64,000 nucleotides of DNA from Manihot esculenta (lineage: Eukaryota; Streptophyta; Magnoliopsida; Malpighiales; Euphorbiaceae), in contig NC_035172.2 in the NCBI RefSeq assembly GCF_001659605.2, positions 31,175,342 through 31,239,341 of the forward strand, written 5' to 3'. Below are positions 11,737 through 21,754 of the stretch, piece by piece (the first letter of the stretch is position 1; the number at the start of each line of letters is the position of its first letter). A program made the translations under genes and the position numbers. The notes beneath the pieces are model-generated. The model saw nothing but the letters and a program-made list of their open reading frames with translations. It had not been told where the DNA came from and made no database searches.

Positions 11737-11945
11737 CTGCAGTGACCGAGGACGCGGCGAGGAGCAGCACCGGACAGCAAGACTGGAGCAGAGGAAGCGG
11801 CGGAGAAGAGCAGGAACCGAACGCAGAAACGACGTTGACAGCGTGGAGCACGATCGGCGGGAGGCGCACCAGATGAGTGACGTAGAGGCCGAATGGGGGA
11901 GGGGAGGGCGGCAGTAGACTTTGAGAGTTGAGAGAGATTTAGGGT
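11737..11945 (-). promoter_or_regulatory. Promoter/first-exon-like block of a captured gene
   Basis: A GC-rich island in otherwise AT-rich DNA. Read on the minus strand it starts with AAACCCAACCCTAAATCTC (a telobox-like AACCCTA, common near plant transcription starts) and a CT-rich leader. It then runs through GC-rich sequence and ends at a good splice donor, CTGCAG|GTTTGT, at 11737. It looks like the 5' UTR or first exon of a housekeeping gene, lying upstream of the PP2C and ARL2 pieces in transcriptional order. Its gene of origin is not recognised. Confidence 0.5.
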
Positions 11946-12149
11946 TGGGTTTTATGGGTTATTTTGATTGCAGGTTTGTTTATTTATGTTTATTTTTTAT
12001 CTTTCAATTAAGATTTTATTTTTATAGTTTATATTATTTAAAATGTTTTATATTATATTTTTATTAATTTTGCCTTTAATAGTACAATTAAGATTAGGGA
12101 TTAATTAGATATTAGGAATTAGAGATTAGGATTAGAAATTAGATTAGAG

Positions 12150-12628
12150 TAGCTATGTAAACGGATCGGGTATTTTTGGGTATCCGATCCGACCGAACTC
12201 TAATAGGACGGATTTGGATAGTTATAATTGGGTTTGGGTTTTAAAAATAATACCCGTTGCGGGTTCGGATTGGATTCGGGTTTTATGTACAGGGTACCCA
12301 CTACCCGAATCCATTTATATAAATAATTAATCTAATATAAAAAATATATTTTATAATAATATTTATAAATTTTTTTATATATTTTTATTTAAAAATTTAA
12401 ATTTAAATATTCTTTAGAAATATTATATTTTTTAAATGAAAATTATTAATGAAAAATATTTTTTATATAAATTATTAATTAAAATATATAAGATTAAACG
12501 GGTTCGGGTTTTATTCGGATAATAATAATCGGGTTTGGGACGGATTCGGATAGTTTAAATTAATTTTTAATCGGGTTCGGGTTCGGGTAGTTTAATTTTC
12601 ACGGGTACCCTACCCGTTTACATCCCTA
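12150..12628. mobile_element. hAT-like MITE, copy 1, with 8-bp target duplication
   Basis: The element has terminal inverted repeats TAGCTATGTAAACGG and CCGTTTACATCCCTA. It is flanked by a perfect 8-base duplication GATTAGAG (12142-12149 and 12629-12636). The interior is rich in CGGGTTCGGGT and GGGTACCC motifs with no coding capacity. An 8-base duplication and short inverted ends fit the hAT superfamily. Confidence 0.82.
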
Positions 12629-13002
12629 GATTAGAGGATCCCTTAAATTGTCAAAGCGACGTCGTTTTATATACCGAATTGAAATTACTTAATTTAAAAT
12701 TTTAAATAAAATAAAATTTAATTAAAAATTAAATTAAAATTTTAAAAATAAAATGGTCGCTGATTGATCGCTATTTTAGAGATTAAAATTAAGGATTAGG
12801 GTTAGGGATTATGAATTAGGGATCAGGACTTCGGGATTAGGAATTAGAAATTAGGGTTAATTTTATTATGAATTAGGGATTAATTAGGAATTAGGGTTAG
12901 AGATTACAAATTAGGAATTACGAATTAGGGTTAATTTTATTAGGGATTAGGGATTAATTAGATATTAGGGATTAGAGATTAGGATTAGGAATTAGGTTAG
13001 AG

Positions 13003-13361
13003 TAGGGATGTAAACGGATCGGGTATTTTCGGGTATCCGATCCGACCGAACCCTAATAGGACGGATTTGGGTAGTTATAATCGGGTTTGGGACGGGTTCG
13101 GGTTTTAAAAATAATATCCGTTGCAGGTTCGGATCAGATTCGGATTTTATGTACAGGGTACCCACTATCCGAATTCGTTTATATAAATAATTAAACGGGT
13201 TCAGATTTTATTCGGATAATAATAATCGGGTTTGGAACGGATTTGGATAGTTTAAATTAATTTTTAATTGGGTTCGGAACGGGTTCGGATATTACTAATA
13301 TAAATTGGGTTTGGGTTCGGGTAGTTTAATTTTCACGGTACCCTATCCGTTTACATCCCTA
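13003..13361. mobile_element. hAT-like MITE, copy 2 (shortened)
   Basis: It has the same terminal repeats as copy 1 (TAGGGATGTAAACGG and CCGTTTACATCCCTA) but is about 120 bases shorter, lacking an AT-rich central part. The flanks GGTTAGAG and AATTAGAG match at six of eight positions, as expected if both copies descend from one insertion through the tandem duplication. Confidence 0.8.
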
Positions 13362-13809
13362 AATTAGAGCATCCTTAAATTATCAAAACGACGTCGTTTT
13401 ATATACCGAATTGAAATTACTTAATTTAAAATTTTAAATAAAATAAAATTTAATTAAAAATTAAATTAAAATTTTAAAAATAAAATGGTCGCTGATTGGT
13501 CGCTATTTAGCGACTAATTATTTTAGTCGCTAAATATGGTCGCTAAATATCCCCACCCAAAAAGTTGTCGCAATTTCGTCGCAAATATGGTCGCTAATAA
13601 CTCGCGCCATTAATTCCCGCTAAATTAGCGACCATTTTATATTTGGTCGCTAAATAGCGACCAATTAACGACCAAAAATTGGTCGTTAAGCTTTTTGTTA
13701 AATAAAAATATTATTTCATTCATTCAGTCGCAGAATGGTCGCTGATTGGTAGCTATATAGCGACAAAAAAATTTGGTTGCTGATTGGTAGCTATATATAC
13801 AATTCTCTA

Positions 13810-15372
13810 GTAAAGAGAGAGATAATTCTAAACATGTTTATCACTCTATTTCACCTTTTTTTTTAATTATTGAAGAGCATGAAAATTTTCTAGAATTTAA
13901 AGGAAACAGTTGGTTTAATATTTCTATAAATAAATTTATTAATATATTTTATTTTTAAATTAAAATTAAATTATAAAAAATAAGTTATTCAAAAATATAA
14001 ATTAATTTTCACAAACAAAAGAACTTTATACAATATTATAGATTTATATCTCTCAAATTCTTTTGAATTTGATGACAATTTTAATTCTTTTGTTTACATC
14101 CTCAAATAATGGGGAAAAAAATATAAATAAAAAAATTTCAATAACTAAAAGTAAATAAAGAATAATTATAAAGAAAAAAAAAAAAAAAAAAAAGCTGAAG
14201 AATTGATGCTGATGTCAAATCGAAAAAGCATCTATTACAGGTAAGCAAATACTGGATGGGCACCTATCTTTTATAAAATTTGCTACCGATAAGCAGGATT
14301 TCCATTCTCAGTAACATAAAAATCGATAATGTAATGAAAGGTCTGATATGTGAATATATATATATATAAATGAATAAATAATTATTTTCTTTATTTTAAA
14401 ATTATTATTTATTTTTTAATATATATAAAAAATAAAATAAATAAAAATTATGAGATAAAAAAATATTTTTTATTTTATATATATCTATATAATAATATAA
14501 TATATTAAAATAAAAAGTAAGAAGGGAATATTAGTAATACTAAAACTACCCCTTTACATATAAGAATTATACATTTATTTTTATATTCTTATTTAAACAT
14601 TTTTAATTTAATTAAATAATTATATTACTATTTTATTTAAATTAAATTTGTTAAAAACTTATATTAATATTTAATAAAAATTATTAACAAGTTATATTAA
14701 CATTTAGTTCCATAAATTAATTTTTTTATATAATCTAAAATAACATTGAAAACATTAATTAAAATAAAAAAATCATAAAAACTTTATGTTTTTAAGGGCG
14801 AAAATTTTAAATCATCATTAATAATAAAATTAGTGACGACGCAATTATTTTTAAATAATTTATTGATCGCTAAAATATGTCTCTAAAACTTTTTAACTTA
14901 GGTTATTGATGGTACATGATAATTGTTTAAAGTAGACATAGAGATGTCATTTAACTTAGGTTATTGATGGTACAAGATAATAGTTTAAAGTAGACAAAGA
15001 GATGTCATCAGAAGATAGGTGCACGTGATAACAATAAGATAAATTAATACGCAGTTTCATTTGTAAAAATAAAAGCACGGACGACCATAGTACCCAAAAT
15101 TGATAGAAAAGAAGATCTGATTTCAAAACAAGTCGGCCTCAGTTCGAACAAACTTGCTCACTCAATTTCAGGACGAGACTCCATAAATAAATTATTGTTA
15201 ACCACTACAATCCAGCAAATCCCCTTTACGCCTGCCATCACGGGATTTTCGACCAATTAGCCAATAAAAATCCTTTACCAACGAATCGACTGCATTATTG
15301 TCAAATTATCAGGAAATACTATATCTATTCTCACCTTCTTACAATATAAATGAGAAACAATTATAGGGGCAA
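13810..15372 (+). repeat. Direct repeat R2 (right copy)
   Basis: The second copy of the segment at 7687-9253. Here the LTR homology continues past the repeat end (15373 onwards) into the rest of the gypsy LTR. R2 therefore keeps the original context on its right, while R1 is cut off by the CACTA-like element. Confidence 0.9.
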
Positions 15373-15668
15373 AGGTATGCAATTCTTTGGCACAAATACT
15401 CTCAAGTTCTTCATTCACCCTATTCTCCAGAGTACTAACTTGAGCGTCGGAGTGGCTGCCATAAGCACCCGCCACCTCACATTCTCTCTCTTGCAGGTCT
15501 AGCCAATCACATCACAGCTCCACTCCGGGCACATCATCATTTTGGTTTCAACAATATCATTTGGTTCTGCTGCCGAAAAATCTATTGAATCCTTTCTGTT
15601 CATCTACATTAAAGCTCGATCTCTTATTCTTTTTCTCTTAGAAAGAAATCTCTCTCTTCACTCTCTTT

Positions 15669-16402
15669 GAATGACCGGTAGTTCACAAGCTGCTGCTAAG
15701 GTTGTTGTCAATGAGGACGCCATCATTTATTTCACTCCTGACAGTAGACAAAATACATCTCCTATGGCCAACGAAACAGATTTCAACAATCTGAGCATTG
15801 AGCAAATATTACAGTATGTTAGAAGGTTGCATGTTATTTTCGAGTAATATAAAACTCGAAAGAAGACGTCACTCATAGCTCCCAGAAAAAGGGAGGAAAC
15901 CTCTATTGATACATTAAGAACTCGGACAAAGGTAATCCAAATGCTGTCCAAAGACAAGTTCAAGGAAGGAGAACCATCAGATGATGTTTCGAAGGACGTC
16001 AGCTGGAAGTTGGTACGGGCTGCTTAAAGGTGCTAGGAAGGAAGGAAGAGGACAAAAGTACGGGCCAAAAGCAAGGCCAAAATCCAGAGAAGTATGGATA
16101 TAAGAGAGACCATAAAAGTTGCCTGGTCTTCCGAGGAAGGAACGACTAAGGTAAGTATAAGAAATATATTCTATTGAACAACTCACGAACGCATATTTTA
16201 ATGTGGATTAGGAAAATAACAAGAAGATCAGATGACCTCTCAAACTCAACCCTAAAAAAGCCAAAAAAAATGAGGCAGGACCAAGTACTGCTATTTTTAT
16301 GAAGATCACGGACATGTAACAAAGGAGTGCCGAAAATTGAAAAACGAAATCAAGAGATTAATAAGGAACGGCACCCTTCCAAAAGTTCATCAAAAAGAGT
16401 AG
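15669..16402 (+). pseudogene. gag remnant of the Tat-like gypsy element
   Basis: An ATG at 15669 opens a frame (MTGSSQAAAKVVVNED...) that stops after 59 codons. Gag-like sequence continues with stops. Near 16282-16400 a zinc-knuckle-like segment can be read (CYFYEDHGHVTKECRKLKNE), typical of gypsy Tat-type gag proteins as I know them. The middle part lacks clear homology. It is inactive. Confidence 0.65.
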
Positions 16403-16939
16403 AAAATGTTGATGGATCATTCCAAAATGAATAACAAAAAGAAAAGGCCAGCTAATTTGGTACCAGCTAATAGGAAAATAAGAAATGATAATATACAAAG
16501 AAAAAAAAGAGAGAAGGTCGGCATCTCAGTACAGGTCTGCTTAGGTCAGCCTCTTCGCATAGGTCTGCTTAGGTTAGTCTCTCTGTGCAAGTCTGCTTAG
16601 GTAAGCCTCTCTGCACCATTTCATTATCAAAACGTTGTCGTCTTGCTTCTATTTAAGATTTTTCAAGGCTCAAACTCGAGGTAACAATTTCCGAAACCAC
16701 CCCTGACAATGAACTTATAGGGGTTATTCATAAAATTGCAGGAGGACCAAGTGTTAATAGGGATGGCAATAAGGAGAATGTCATAAATGTTCAGCTCCTG
16801 GATCAAACTCCGCGTTTTGAAATCGGTCCAGTCAGACGATCGAGTCTTTTACTTTACAAAAATGTTTGTGATTTATGAAAATGTTAGGATGCATTCTTAA
16901 AACTTTTTTTTTACAGGAAAGTTAGAAATGTTGGATGGA

Positions 16940-17170
16940 TGAAAGCATGGAGATAAGAACCAAGGCTACAAGGCAAGAATCCACCAAGCCATCCGGGCAT
17001 AGGTTCTACATAACAAGGCCACAAGGCCATTCGGGCATGAGTCCTGTATAATAAGGCTGCAAGGCCATCCGGGCGCCGGTCCCACATAACAAGACCACAA
17101 AGCCATCCGGGCATGAGTCTCTCATAACAAGGCCACAATGCCATAATCCAGGCGTTGGATAGCGGAAATA
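16940..17170 (+). repeat. Short tandem repeats, ~38-base units
   Basis: Several degenerate units of about 38 bases share AAGGCCACAAGGCCATCCGG and a variable CATGAGTCC...ATAAC part. The same array recurs at about 21285-21480. Such arrays are frequent in the untranslated part of Tat-lineage elements. Confidence 0.8.
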
Positions 17171-17444
17171 GAAATAAACAAAGGCCATAAGGCAATTGTC
17201 AGGCCATAATCCGGATGTTAGACTGTATAAATAGAGGCAAATGAAAGCCATAAGTCGGAAATCCGTTAGGTTAGAAGACCGGGTGTTAGTCCTACTGAAA
17301 CAAGGCCATAATTCAAAAAACCATCAGACTAGAAGACTAGACGTTGAACCCACTAATCAAGGCATCTCATATCAGGCCGTAAGGAAACTTACGCTAGGCC
17401 AACTAATCGGGTAGTAGTCCTGCTTCACAAAAAGATTTTAAGGC

Positions 17445-17950
17445 ATTTGATTCTTGAAAGCTCATTAGGACTAGAGAAAGCCCGAAAGCACGTCAGGGCT
17501 AGAGAATACTCGAAAGTTCATTAGGGTTAGAGAAAGCCCGAAAGCACGCTAGAGCTGAAAAAATGCCTATAAGCTTGTTAGGGTTAGAGAAAGCCTGAAA
17601 ACTCGATAGAGCTAGAGAAAGCTCGGAAGCACGTTAGGGCTAGAGAATGCCCGAAAGCTCGTCAAGGCTAGAAAATGAGCTCACAAGAAAGTCCGAAAGC
17701 ATGTCAGGGCTAGAAAATGCCCATGAGCTTGTCAAGGCTAGAGAATACCCGAAAACTCGTCAGGGCTAAAAAAAGCCCAGAAGCTCGTCAGGGCTAGTCG
17801 GGACAAGAAAATACTTGAAAGTATGCTAGAGTTGAAAAATGCCCGAAAGCTCGATAAGACTGGAAAAGGCCAAGGAGCTCGTAAGGGCTAGAAGATGCTC
17901 GGATGATTCCACGGCTGGTTGGCATTAGAAAGAGCCCGAAAACTCATCAA
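17445..17950 (+). repeat. Short tandem repeats, ~35-base units
   Basis: At least a dozen degenerate units are built on GCTAGAGAAAGCCCGAAAGC and CGTCAGGGCTAGAGAATG. Unit length varies and the divergence is high. The array lies just before the 3' LTR of the Tat-like relic and encodes nothing. Confidence 0.8.
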
Positions 17951-18689
17951 TACTATATCACTCGAATCAATTTCTGCTAGACAAGATCTTAGACCTAATT
18001 GGTCGATAGGGCAAGTAAGAAAGCAAAGACATCATGTGCTTAGTCCGGACAAACAAGCCACATACCCTAGATCATAAAGATAATTGTCACCTTCAAATCT
18101 AAATAATCAAAGACCAACGGAAGAGACCTCTATTGTTACATAATAATCGTCCAAAGTAGGCAGTGAGCTGTCACCATAAGACAGGGCCACGTGGTAAGAA
18201 TCTGATAAACTAATACGCGGTCCCACCCATAGAAAGGAAGGGCCAGACAACCATGGTTTTCGAAACCGAAAGAAAAAAAGACCCGACCTCAGGTTGAACA
18301 GAATCACCCTCTCAACTTCAGTGTGAGACTCCATAAGAAAGTTACATTAACAGTTACAATCCAGTAGATTCCCTTTATGCCTGCGATCATGGGATTTCCG
18401 ACCAATTAGCCGGTGAAGATCCCTTATCAACGAGCTGGTTGTATCATTATCGGATTATTAGAAAATATTATATTTATCCCCACATTCTTACAGTATAAAT
18501 GGAGAACGGTCATAGAGGTAAAGATATGCAATTTTCTAGCATAAATACTCTCAAGTTTTTCATTCACCCTATTCTCCAGAATACTAACTTGAGGCTTGGA
18601 ATGGTTGTCGTGGGAACGCATCACCTTATATTCTCTCTCTTGCAGATCTAACCAATCATAGTATAATTCCACTTCGATCGCATCATCAT

Positions 18690-20690
18690 TTTGAGCAACA
18701 TCAGCGATATTTTAAAATTTTTAAGTATAAAATTATTATCATTAATAATTATTAGTGGCAAATATCTTATTTGATAAATTAAATTTATAAAGATTTATTT
18801 TTTAATATTATTATTTAATTATGTTAAAATAATTTTAAAATATTAATTTTTATTTATTATAATTAAAATTTAAATACTATTAAAAATATTAAAATAAAAG
18901 AATAAAAATTTCACAAATAATGATTATAAATAAAATAATTGATATTTATTTTATCTATAATATATTTTATAATTATACTATAATAATTTTTGAAAGAAAT
19001 TAATAACTTTATCATACAATAAGTATTATTATATAAATAAAAGTTTTATATTTTACTACGACATTTATAATGATAAATTAATTAACGTAAACATATCTTA
19101 TAAATTTTATATCATAACAATTTTTAAATAAATTTTAATTAGATTTAGTTTTACAGATTTATTATTACAATAATAGAATACCAAAATTAATTATTTTTAT
19201 AAATGGCTAAGCTTTAAAATTAATAATTTTATGTAAAATAAAAATTATTAATTTGTATAGGTTGAAGGATTCATAGAGTTGAAATTAAAAGCGAACTTAA
19301 TTTATTGAAAAATAATTTTAATTAGTTAAAATTAATTTTATTTTAATTAAATTATTAAGTATTTATTAAATTGAAATCCTAAACAAACTAATTTTATTTA
19401 TTTCTATGCCTAAATAAATACACTCACATTTATCAATTAATTTTATTTTTTATATTCAATAAATTTAGCTATTCATAATATTTATATTTATTATATATAA
19501 TATAAAAAATAAGAAAGAGGATAATAGCACTATCTAATAGGTATATGATTGTGTATATATTATTAATTTGTTTTTATTCATTGATAAAAATTATTTTGTA
19601 ATTATTTAATTTTAAAACCTAATTTATCTCTATAACTAACCATAATCTATTGTTATATCAAAACTCTATTATCTTTTTCTGTATATAATTTATTAAAATA
19701 ATATAATCTTCATGGATTGTGATAATAATCATATTATAATATTATTAGAACTTATGTAAATTTAGTTAAAATTTAGCTTTTAATTCCTTAGATATAAATC
19801 CAAGTTATGGAAATACATTAATATTTACTTATATAAAAATTAAATAGTTATATTTTAAAATAATAAAAAATATTTTAATTAGTATAAAAATTATAAAAAT
19901 TAATTAATTAATTTTATTAAAATTTAAAGATTTTATATTAATGTTTTCTATATAAAATTTACATCATTGCTGATGGAGATTACCAAATTATCTTAATTCT
20001 AAATTCTATTTCAAATAGTTAACATCCCATGAAATATTTTAAAATTTTAAAATAACACAAAATTAATTTTTCTAGTAAAATTAAGAAGTCCAAATATATG
20101 TTCTACATTTTTTTTATTCTATGCAATAAATTTAATGCAATTCTTTTTGTCTGTCCTTGTTTTTCCTTTGCCATTTTATAATATTTTTATTTATAAATTC
20201 ATACAATTTTAATTAAATTATTCATTAAAGTAATTTATATATCTAAAATAGTAAATCCTTCAACTAATTTTCTATATATAGAATACATATGCAGATAATT
20301 TAGATATGAGTTCCGCGTTATAATACGTTGCGTAGAAATATAAACGATTTTTAATCTAAAAACACAAACTGCGTTTTTAGTAGTTATTTTAGAAGATGCA
20401 TTTTTTGGATTATTTAACATGAACTGGTTATATTTAGAAACAGGCGAAGCTGGCTCGTTGTTGTCAATGGAACAACCCAAAATTAAAACCACATTTAACT
20501 TGGATTTATATCAAAATATTAAAAAATTATTATTTAATGTTTATATTACTATAAAACTATTGAGTCGGTTTTTATATTTTAAAAGGTGGATTATATATTT
20601 TTTCTAAAAAAATTTAACTAAAAGGCCTTTAATTTTGAGATTTCAACTAAAAAATAAATTTTGTTGAAAATTGAAATATGAAATCAAAAG
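18690..20690. other. AT-rich DNA, no gene seen
   Basis: Two kilobases of very AT-rich sequence separate the Tat-like relic from a second fragment of the same family. No open frame, RNA gene or terminal repeat is recognisable. It may be unrelated spacer or a decayed insertion. Confidence 0.6.
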
Positions 20691-21754
20691 TTTAATAATG
20701 ACGACACCCTTTGAAAATTTATCAGAAAGTAGAAAAGGTTGATGATCATTCTAAAATGAATAACAAAAAGAAAAGGTCAGCTAATAGGAAAATAAGAAAT
20801 GATAATATACAAAGGAAAAAATAAAAAAGAGAGAGGAGGTCAGCCTTTTAGCACAGGTCTGCTTAGATCGACCTCTTCTCACATGTCTGCTTAGGTTGGT
20901 CTCTCTATGTAGGTATGCTTAGGTCAGCCTCTCCGCATCGTTTCATTTTCAAAATGCTGATGTCTTGCTTCTAATTAAGATTTTTCAAGGTTCGAACTCG
21001 AGGTAACAATTTCTGAAATCACCCCTGACAGTGAACTTGTGGGGATTACTCATGCAATTGCAGGAGGACCAAGTGTTAATAGAGATGGCAATAAGGAGAA
21101 TTTCACAGATGTTTAGCTTCTAGATCAAACTCTGAGTTTTGAAATCGGTCAAATCAGACGATCGAGTCTTTTACTTTACAAAAATGTTTGTGATTTATGA
21201 AAATGTTAGCATGCATTCTTCAAACTTTTCTTTTTGATAATAAAGTTAGAAACGTTGGATGGATGAAAGCGTGGAGATAAGAACGCCAAGCCATCCGAGA
21301 ATGGGTCCGCATATCAGGGCCACAAGGCCATCCAGACGTCGGTCTCGCATAATAAGGCCATAAGGCCATCCGAACATGGGTCCCATATAATAAGGCTCCA
21401 AGGCTATCCGGGGGCCGGTCTCGTATAACAAGACTACAAAGCCATCCGGACATGGGTCCCTCATAACAAGGCCACAAGGGCATAATCTGGATGTTGGACC
21501 ATGGAAACATAAATAAACAAAGGCCATAAGGCAATTGTCAGGCCATAATCTAGGTGTTAGAATGTATAAATAGAGGCAAATGAAAGCCACAAGTCGGGAA
21601 TCCGTCAAGCCAGAAGACTAGGTGTTAGTCCTACTGAAATGAGGCCATAATTCAGGAAACCATGAAACTAGAAGACCGGGCATTGGACTCACTAATCAAG
21701 GCATCTCATACCAGGCCGTAAGGCAACTTATGCCAGACCAACTAATCGGGTAGT
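20690..21754 (+). mobile_element. Second fragment of the Tat-like gypsy internal region
   Basis: This matches about 16370-17411 in order: the end of gag, GGTCAGCCTCT-type repeats, GAGGACCAAGTGTTAATAG and the 38-base GGCCATCC array. It is cut at 21754 by insertion of element A inside CGGGTAGT, which is uninterrupted at 17408-17415. The continuation would lie beyond element A, outside the window. Confidence 0.8.

Larger units (their letters stand above)
12091..13512. repeat. Internal tandem duplication in the CACTA-like element
   Basis: About 12091-12775 and 12943-13512 are copies of one segment: an ATTAGG-rich stretch, a MITE, the sequence CGACGTCGTTTTATATACCG, an AT-rich stretch, then AAAATGGTCGCTGATTG. 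The 170 bases between the copies are degenerate ATTAGGG-type repeats. The duplication happened after the MITE inserted, because both copies contain it. Confidence 0.8.
9251..13809. mobile_element. Non-autonomous CACTA-like DNA transposon carrying host gene fragments
   Basis: The element sits exactly between direct repeats R1 and R2. The left end reads CAACTACAAAAAAACAG, close to the CACTAC terminal motif of plant CACTA elements. The right end reads AATTCTCTAGTA, a weaker match. Both subterminal zones (9272-9661 and 13485-13780) are filled with short direct and inverted copies of TAGCGACC and GGTCGCTA, a layout typical of CACTA (En/Spm) elements. No transposase is present. The interior carries exon fragments of at least two genes plus a promoter/first-exon-like block, and two hAT-like MITEs. 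A Mutator-like class is the main alternative, since the terminal repeats are degraded and no clean target duplication is visible. Confidence 0.65.
14890..18690 (+). mobile_element. Degenerate Ty3/gypsy (Tat-like) element without pol
   Basis: LTR-like sequences at about 14890-15556 and 18100-18690 share long matches, including CTCAAGTTNTTCATTCACCC, TTCTCTCTCTTGCAG and ATCATCATTTTG. Between them lie a broken gag with a zinc-knuckle-like motif and two families of short tandem repeats, but no protease, reverse transcriptase or integrase. The LTR end followed by a TTTGG...TGCCG sequence fits the primer site region of plant Tat/Athila elements. The exact LTR starts are uncertain. Confidence 0.75.

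Noticed and set aside
11661..11876. 71-codon plus-strand open frame in the GC-rich block
   Set aside because: The block reads better as a first exon on the minus strand with a splice donor; the plus-strand peptide is low-complexity and unrecognised.
12776..12960. ATTAGGG-type repeats as an interstitial telomere
   Set aside because: Units are irregular and mostly GGGATTA or AATTAGG rather than TTTAGGG; they fit a degenerate minisatellite of the transposon.
17445..17950. Possible repeat-protein coding region
   Set aside because: Unit lengths are not multiples of three and stops occur in all frames; it is a non-coding array of the Tat-like relic.
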